DNA of 18,272 nt, from positions 1 through 18,272 of the forward strand of contig PSRF01000402.1 of NCBI GenBank assembly GCA_003175865.1, given 5' to 3'. Position 1 is the first letter of the stretch; each line of letters begins with the position of its first letter. The notes under the pieces were generated by a model, which made no database searches, was not told the origin of the DNA, and saw only the letters and a program-made list of their open reading frames with translations. The stretch comes from Blastocatellia bacterium. GTDB lineage: Bacteria > Acidobacteriota > Blastocatellia > Pyrinomonadales > Pyrinomonadaceae. Positions 13,886 through 18,272 of the stretch are shown piece after piece. Both the position numbers and the translations under genes were made by a program.

Positions 13886-15757
13886 GTGACGCCTGAACGT
13901 TGGGAACAAGTTAGTCGCATATTCAAGTCTGCTATCGAACTTGATGTCGGTGCTCGCGAGGCTTACCTCGCAAGCGAATGCGGCCACGACGAACTATTAC
14001 GGAAAGAAGTTTCACGCCTTATTCAATCTCATCAGCAAGCGTCCGATGACAACTTCATCGAGACCCCCGCTTTTGTCCCGTCCGATCCAGGCAAAACACT
14101 TTCTGACGGACAAAAAGTTGGACCATACGAAATAGTTAAACATCTCGGCACGGGCGGGATGGGAGAAGTTTATCTCGCCAACGACAAACGCCTCGAACGA
14201 CAAGTGGCTTTGAAGATTTTGTCTGGTGAGTTGGCTCACGACAAAAGACGAATGCAGCGCTTCCAACAAGAGGCACGCATGGCGTCGTCATTGAATCAGC
14301 CGAACATTCTCACCATATTCGAATTCGGCGAAGTCGACTCTCTTAATTTTCTCGCAACGGAATACATCGATGGCGAAACGTTGCGCGAGCATCTGCGTGG
14401 AAAGCCACTAAAACTCCCAGAAGTACTCGACATCAGTGTTCAGATTGTTGCTGCCTTGGATGCAGCACACGAAGCGAAGGTCGTGCATCGCGATATCAAG
14501 CCAGAAAACGTTATGATTCGCAGGCGCGATCGCATCGTGAAGGTACTCGACTTCGGACTCGCCAAAGCTTCCGAAAAATCCTCAGTCACTCACGAGACTG
14601 ACTCTCAGATCGCAACCCAGTTTAAGACTGCCGCCGGAACTATTCTTGGCACGGTCAACTACATGTCTCCAGAGCAGGCGCAGGGCTTGCAGGTGGATGC
14701 CCGCACGGATCTTTGGAGCGTGGGAGTGATGATTTACGAGATGGTAGTCGGCGCCGCACCTTTTACAGGACGCACGACTAGTCACACGATCGTGCAGATT
14801 TTAGAGAGTGATCCTAAACCTCTCTCAAGCGTGACAAACGTAAGAGTTCCGGATGAGCTCGAGCGCATCGTCAGCAAAGCCCTTAGGAAGCCTGTCGATG
14901 AACGATATCAAACGGCGAAAGACTTGTTAGTTGATTTGCGGAAATTGAGAAAGCAACTCGATCTCGACGCAGAAATGAAGCGCTCGGTAGCGCCGCTTCA
15001 AAGTGCTGTAACTGCTGCAGCTGCCACGTCGACTATTGAGGCCGTACCCACACCTACAGCTTCGCTCAGTCCTGGACGGAATCATCTCTTGTTGCTAGTT
15101 GTAGGTGCGGTGGTTTTTCTGATAGCAGCACTATGGGCCATCAACAGTTGGCGTCAAAAAACTCCAAACACCTCAACGCCGGCAACAACGTCAGTGGCAT
15201 CTCCCCAACGGGCCTTAACTTATTCAATCACAGTTCAAAAATATCGCGATAACAAACCATTCGAAGCTCCATTCCAACTTGCAAAAGAGATGGTGTTCGA
15301 ACGGGATTATCAGATTCGATTGAACCTAACTAGTCCCCAAACGGGATTTCTCTACGTCTTGAATGAGGGGCCACATGACAATGGTCAACCGGCGGAGTTT
15401 GTTGTTCTGTTTCCTTCTCCTACCTCGAACAGTGGTTCTGCCTTAGTTACCGAAAATCACGAGGTGCAAATTCCCGATAAGTCATGGATTCATTTCGATA
15501 ATGAAAAAGGGACTGAAAAAGTTTGGTTGGTATTTGCTGAGAATGCGGTACCGGAACTGGAGCCGGTTCGTAGTTTTGCTAGCCAAAAGACAGCTGGGTT
15601 GATCACAGACTCAGCACTTCGTGACAAGGTTGAGGCATTCCTTCGGAGTCACCCCGGTAACAAACCCACCGTCGAACAGGATGCCGATCGAAAGCAGACT
15701 GTCGTGACGAGTCAGGGAAATCTTCTCATGCACGCTGTTGATCTTGAGCATCAGTAA
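13886..15757 (+). CDS. Transmembrane Ser/Thr protein kinase with DUF4384-like extracytoplasmic domain
   Basis: A 623-aa Hanks-type kinase. After an N-terminal helical stretch typical of acidobacterial kinases (MTPERWEQV), the kinase domain (about 80-345) has all key parts: Gly loop LGTGGMGEVY (87-96), VALK with Lys110, HRDIKPEN with Asp203, DFG at 222-224, GTVNYMSPEQ activation-segment end (255-264), and DLWSVGVMIYE. An Ala/Thr/Pro linker precedes one membrane helix (about 399-420). The part outside the cell membrane (about 445-560) resembles DUF4384: YSITVQKYRDNKPFE, QTGFLYVLNEG, VVLFPSP. Start: GTG 13886, one base after the sigma factor stop, gives the MTPERW start common to this family. 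GGAG lies 9 nt before it and AGG 5 nt. A TTG at 13868 is a weaker choice. Probably active; it may phosphorylate the sigma factor or the downstream small protein. Confidence 0.93.
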   Translation: MTPERWEQVSRIFKSAIELDVGAREAYLASECGHDELLRKEVSRLIQSHQQASDDNFIETPAFVPSDPGKTLSDGQKVGPYEIVKHLGTGGMGEVYLANDKRLERQVALKILSGELAHDKRRMQRFQQEARMASSLNQPNILTIFEFGEVDSLNFLATEYIDGETLREHLRGKPLKLPEVLDISVQIVAALDAAHEAKVVHRDIKPENVMIRRRDRIVKVLDFGLAKASEKSSVTHETDSQIATQFKTAAGTILGTVNYMSPEQAQGLQVDARTDLWSVGVMIYEMVVGAAPFTGRTTSHTIVQILESDPKPLSSVTNVRVPDELERIVSKALRKPVDERYQTAKDLLVDLRKLRKQLDLDAEMKRSVAPLQSAVTAAAATSTIEAVPTPTASLSPGRNHLLLLVVGAVVFLIAALWAINSWRQKTPNTSTPATTSVASPQRALTYSITVQKYRDNKPFEAPFQLAKEMVFERDYQIRLNLTSPQTGFLYVLNEGPHDNGQPAEFVVLFPSPTSNSGSALVTENHEVQIPDKSWIHFDNEKGTEKVWLVFAENAVPELEPVRSFASQKTAGLITDSALRDKVEAFLRSHPGNKPTVEQDADRKQTVVTSQGNLLMHAVDLEHQ

Positions 15758-16033
15758 TATTGGAGGATTAACGCCTTCGGCGTAAACAGCTACCCTCGAA
15801 ATCATTGACCGCCACTCCTGCCCGGCATATCATTTAGGCCATTCCAAGCCCAGAGCTGGTTCAAGACATACATCCTGGCCACGCCTATAAAGTCTTTTCT
15901 ACGGCCGTGGTGGTTTTCTCACAGAATTTCGCGAATCTGATCATTTACATGGTGGTTTCCCCGATTCTTTCTCGCGTTACTAAATGAAAGAGCTCTGCGC
16001 TCCAAGGCATTAGCAGACCCGGAAATCATTAAA

Positions 16034-16044
16034 CAATCGGCAAG
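16034..16044 (+). promoter_or_regulatory. Candidate shared upstream motif, copy 2
   Basis: CAATCGGCAAG, 28 nt before the ATG of the small gene, one base different from the word upstream of the sigma factor gene. Both are followed by TAA a few bases later. A weak signal on its own. Confidence 0.2.
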
Positions 16045-16057
16045 AACTAACATCCAT

Positions 16058-16065
16058 GAGGAGGA
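16058..16065 (+). promoter_or_regulatory. Very strong ribosome binding site of the small gene
   Basis: GAGGAGGA with 7 nt to ATG 16073. It is the best Shine-Dalgarno match among the genes of the right-hand block, pointing to high expression of the 123-aa protein. Confidence 0.75.
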
Positions 16066-16072
16066 TTAAGAC

Positions 16073-16444
16073 ATGTCACAATGGACTATTCACAGTGGTG
16101 GCGTAACCGGAGGTAGCCACAAAGATAAGTTGGTCGGATGTCACATAACTACGAACGACACCAACACCGCTTACGAATTCACTGATCACAACCCCAACAC
16201 AGTGCTCTCAACCACAACTGGCAACAGCTTGCCAACTCCCCCATTTACATTCCCAACGTTCGGTTTGGGTGGATATGACTTTTCGATCGAAGTAACGACG
16301 TTAACTGGCGGTCCTTCAAATAACCAGGCAGAAGGAAACTGGTCGATTCCATCTCCAACTGCAGATCCCGACGGCACTTGGACTGCGCAATCGGGTACTA
16401 CTACTGAAGGAGATGAGGGAGATACAAAATCGGCGTCCGCTTGA
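16073..16444 (+). CDS. Unrecognised 123-aa protein in the sigma/kinase/TPR-CHAT locus
   Basis: I do not recognise this protein. It has no signal peptide and no membrane helix, so it should be cytoplasmic. It is rich in Thr, Gly, Asn, Ser and Pro, low in Lys/Arg, and looks beta-rich: WTIHSGGVTGG at the start, VGCHITTND (22-30), a Pro/Phe segment TPPFTFPTFGLGGYDFSIEV (55-74) and GNWSIPSP (88-95). The last 15 residues (TTTEGDEGDTKSASA) are acidic, likely disordered and contain several possible phosphorylation sites. A single Cys is at 23. The reading frame is supported by the strong ribosome binding site and by a terminator-like hairpin after the stop. It sits between the kinase and the TPR-CHAT-type gene, so it could be a kinase substrate, a target of the CHAT protein or a binding partner. 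None of this is shown. Confidence 0.75.
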   Translation: MSQWTIHSGGVTGGSHKDKLVGCHITTNDTNTAYEFTDHNPNTVLSTTTGNSLPTPPFTFPTFGLGGYDFSIEVTTLTGGPSNNQAEGNWSIPSPTADPDGTWTAQSGTTTEGDEGDTKSASA

Positions 16445-16471
16445 TGATTCAAGTCAAAATTACATGGAGGG

Positions 16472-16507
16472 AGCGCGTGAGGTCTTGCCTCCCGCGCTTT
16501 CTTCCTT
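16472..16507 (+). terminator. Rho-independent terminator-like hairpin after the small gene
   Basis: An 11-bp stem AGCGCGTGAGG (16472-16482) with CCTCCCGCGCT (16488-16498), one mismatch, loop TCTTG, followed by TTCTTCCTT. It starts 27 nt after the stop of the small gene and ends about 20 nt before the TPR gene start. It would stop or attenuate transcription between the two. Confidence 0.7.
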
Positions 16508-16526
16508 AGGGATAGCGATCTTGCAT

Positions 16527-18272
16527 ATGCGCCATCTTCGCATACAACTATTGGTTCCAGCCTCGAAGCGCAGGCTTTGCGCGGCTCTGTTGTTGTGTTT
16601 AGCTGCGTGCGCTTCTGCACAACTCGTCAGAGCTTTTGATCGTCAAGGCACTTCTCAACTACCAGTCTTTGCTGATGGAGAGCACCCTCTTAAAGGCGGT
16701 GAGTCACAGTCGTATCGAATTAACCTAAACCCTCATCAGTTCTTGTATGCACTAGTCGAACAGAAAGGAATTGATCTCGCGGTTGCGTTGTTCAAGCCGG
16801 ACGGATCTCAGATTGTCGTCACAGACAGCCCTAACGATCGTTGGGGAACTGAACCAGTACTCTTGGTTGCTGATGTTGGTGGAGATTACCGCGTGGAAAT
16901 TCGTTGTCCCAATGCGAAAGCAGAAACTGCGTCCTACAAGATCCAGATCGTAGCGTTACGGGAAGCAACACAAACGGACATCGGGCACGTAACCGCTCAA
17001 AGGATCTTTGAAGAAGCGCATAAACTCCGATCACAACCAACTGCTGCCGACAAGAGAAGCTCAATTGATAAGTTTCAACAGGCTCTGCCTCTATTCAAAG
17101 CAGCAGACGATACATATCGACAGGCTCTTACAATGCAGATGCTTGGTCTAGTTCACTTGCAGTTGAGTGAATTCCGCCTGGCGATTCCATTTCTGGATGA
17201 AGCGCTCACACTCGCGAAGACTGTTTCAGATCAACGTTTAGAGGCATCAATCGAAACATTAATTGGCGGTGTCAATGACGTCTTGGGCGATGTTCGCAAG
17301 GCTGAACAACATTACGAGCGAGCCGTCGAGCTTGCTCGAAAAGTAAATAACTCGAGTACCGAGGGTTCGGGTCTGAACAACATCGGGAAGCTCTACAGTG
17401 ACGCCGGCGATTTTCAAAAAGCGCTTGAATACTATTTGCAAGCGCTGCCTCGTTTTAAAGATCAGCTCAACCAACGCGCTATTACTCTTAATAATATTGG
17501 CGTGGCTTACATAAGTATTGGAGAGTTTGCTAAGGCACTGGAGTATTTCAATCAATCGCTTGTCATCTTACATGCAGGCAGTGACAGAAACGCGGAATCC
17601 TATACACTCAGTAACATAGGTACTGCCTACAGGGATCTTAAGAAATATGACGAAGCCCTGAATTACTACGGGCAAGCGCGTGCGATTCAGCAGCAGACCG
17701 GCAACCGCGCTCAAGGAGCAGAAACACTCGACCTCACGGGCGTTGCTTACGCTGAGATGGGCCAACCCGAAAAGGCATTAGACTTTCACCAACAGTCGCT
17801 CCAAATTCAACGAGCGACTCAGAACGTCCGGCGAGAGGCGCTTTCACTTAATAACCTGGGTCATGTGTACAGTTTGACCGGACAGCCCGAGAAAGCTGTG
17901 GAACAGTTTGATCAATCGCTCTCCATTCTCCGCAAGATTGGTGACTTAAATAACGCTGCTATCGCACTTGAAGAGAGAGCTCGCGCCGAACAAAAACTCG
18001 GGAACCTCGCCGAAGCGCAAAAGAATATAGAAGAGTCTCTATCTCTGATTGAAACAGTTCGGGCTCATTCCGGTAGTCAGCAATTGCGCGCGGCTTATCT
18101 TGCGTCCCGTGAAAAGGCTTACGAATTCTATGTAGACCTCTTAATGCAACAGGATTCAAAGAATCCCGGAAAAGGGTTTGCGGCTCAAGCTCTCCAGACA
18201 AGTGAACGTGGTCGCGCACGTAGTCTGATTGAGTTGCTCATCGAGTCGCATCTGGACTTTCGTCAAGGCGTC
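16527..18272 (+). CDS. Exported TPR-repeat protein, probable CHAT-domain protein (3' end outside window)
   Basis: An open frame of 582 codons running off the window end. The N-terminus has a signal sequence: a basic start, then ALLLCLAACASAQ (20-32). LAAC (25-28) could be a lipobox, otherwise cleavage follows ASA. Residues about 45-145 look like a beta-sandwich of the PPC type (GESQSYRINLNPHQFLYALV, VLLVADVGGDYRVEIRC). Tetratricopeptide repeats follow from about 197 to 510 with a period near 40, for example LNNIGKLYSDAGDFQKALEY and LNNLGHVYSLTGQPEKAVEQ. The last visible part, ASREKAYEFYVDLLM (526-540), AAQALQTSERGRARSLIELL (552-571), is the segment that normally precedes a CHAT peptidase-like domain. 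The CHAT domain itself is not in the window, so the call rests on this linker. ATG 16527 is taken as start; TTG 16521, 9 nt after AGGG, is possible. Confidence 0.85.
   Translation, partial: MRHLRIQLLVPASKRRLCAALLLCLAACASAQLVRAFDRQGTSQLPVFADGEHPLKGGESQSYRINLNPHQFLYALVEQKGIDLAVALFKPDGSQIVVTDSPNDRWGTEPVLLVADVGGDYRVEIRCPNAKAETASYKIQIVALREATQTDIGHVTAQRIFEEAHKLRSQPTAADKRSSIDKFQQALPLFKAADDTYRQALTMQMLGLVHLQLSEFRLAIPFLDEALTLAKTVSDQRLEASIETLIGGVNDVLGDVRKAEQHYERAVELARKVNNSSTEGSGLNNIGKLYSDAGDFQKALEYYLQALPRFKDQLNQRAITLNNIGVAYISIGEFAKALEYFNQSLVILHAGSDRNAESYTLSNIGTAYRDLKKYDEALNYYGQARAIQQQTGNRAQGAETLDLTGVAYAEMGQPEKALDFHQQSLQIQRATQNVRREALSLNNLGHVYSLTGQPEKAVEQFDQSLSILRKIGDLNNAAIALEERARAEQKLGNLAEAQKNIEESLSLIETVRAHSGSQQLRAAYLASREKAYEFYVDLLMQQDSKNPGKGFAAQALQTSERGRARSLIELLIESHLDFRQGV

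Larger units (their letters stand above)
15758..16072 (+). other. 315-nt spacer between kinase gene and small gene
   Basis: No credible gene. A 5-bp hairpin ACGCC/GGCGT (15771-15783) sits 13 nt after the kinase stop but has no T tract, so it is a doubtful terminator. The spacer is long enough for an independent promoter of the small gene; the CAATCGGCAAG word at 16034-16044 is one candidate element. No clear -35/-10 pair was identified. Confidence 0.5.

Noticed and set aside
17259..17555. Minus-strand open frame inside the TPR region
   Set aside because: It is a shadow of the open 582-codon plus-strand frame with clear TPR repeats.

Overview
The window looks like a chromosomal segment of an Acidobacteriota bacterium, most likely class Blastocatellia (Pyrinomonadaceae-like). 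This is inferred from gene content and style. It carries an ECF sigma factor of the Sigma70_ECF (PF07638) type directly followed by a membrane Ser/Thr kinase whose N-terminus starts MTPERW, then a secreted TPR protein of the CHAT type. It also has several secreted M20 peptidases, moderate GC, and intergenic spaces filled with foldback (hairpin) repeats. No phage, transposase, CRISPR, rRNA or tRNA was seen.

Layout. (1) 25-3064, minus strand: a hypothetical protein with a nuclease-like N-terminus, then an FAD-dependent monooxygenase 14 nt later, then an exported dienelactone hydrolase. (2) 3328-3714, plus strand: a small four-cysteine lipoprotein, followed by two stem-loops that separate it from the convergent block. 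(3) 3889-6951, minus: a secreted thioredoxin-fold-like protein and a membrane-anchored M20 peptidase, separated by a GC-rich tandem hairpin array. (4) 6952-7370: a gene-free stretch dominated by a 264-bp imperfect palindrome. (5) 7371-11060, minus: a tight three-gene operon of secreted M20D amidohydrolase, DUF1835 protein and circularly permuted ATP-grasp protein. (6) 11334-13030, minus: a small exported protein with an internal duplication, a VOC-fold protein and an AraC-type regulator, each separated by repeat-bearing spacers. (7) 13303-18272, plus: ECF sigma factor, Ser/Thr kinase with an extracytoplasmic DUF4384-like domain, an unrecognised 123-aa protein with a very strong ribosome binding site, and a TPR protein cut by the window end just before the expected CHAT domain.

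How they may work together. The rightmost block is the best candidate for a coherent, poorly described system. A transcription regulator and a transmembrane kinase are translated back to back. A small, probably abundant cytoplasmic protein follows, and then a TPR-CHAT-type putative protease or scaffold on the outer side of the membrane. The ATP-grasp/DUF1835/M20D operon is a second candidate unit, in which one enzyme may form an amide bond and the other may hydrolyse one. The foldback repeats recur in almost every larger intergenic gap but differ in sequence. The one at 7079-7342 shows paired compensatory differences between its arms.
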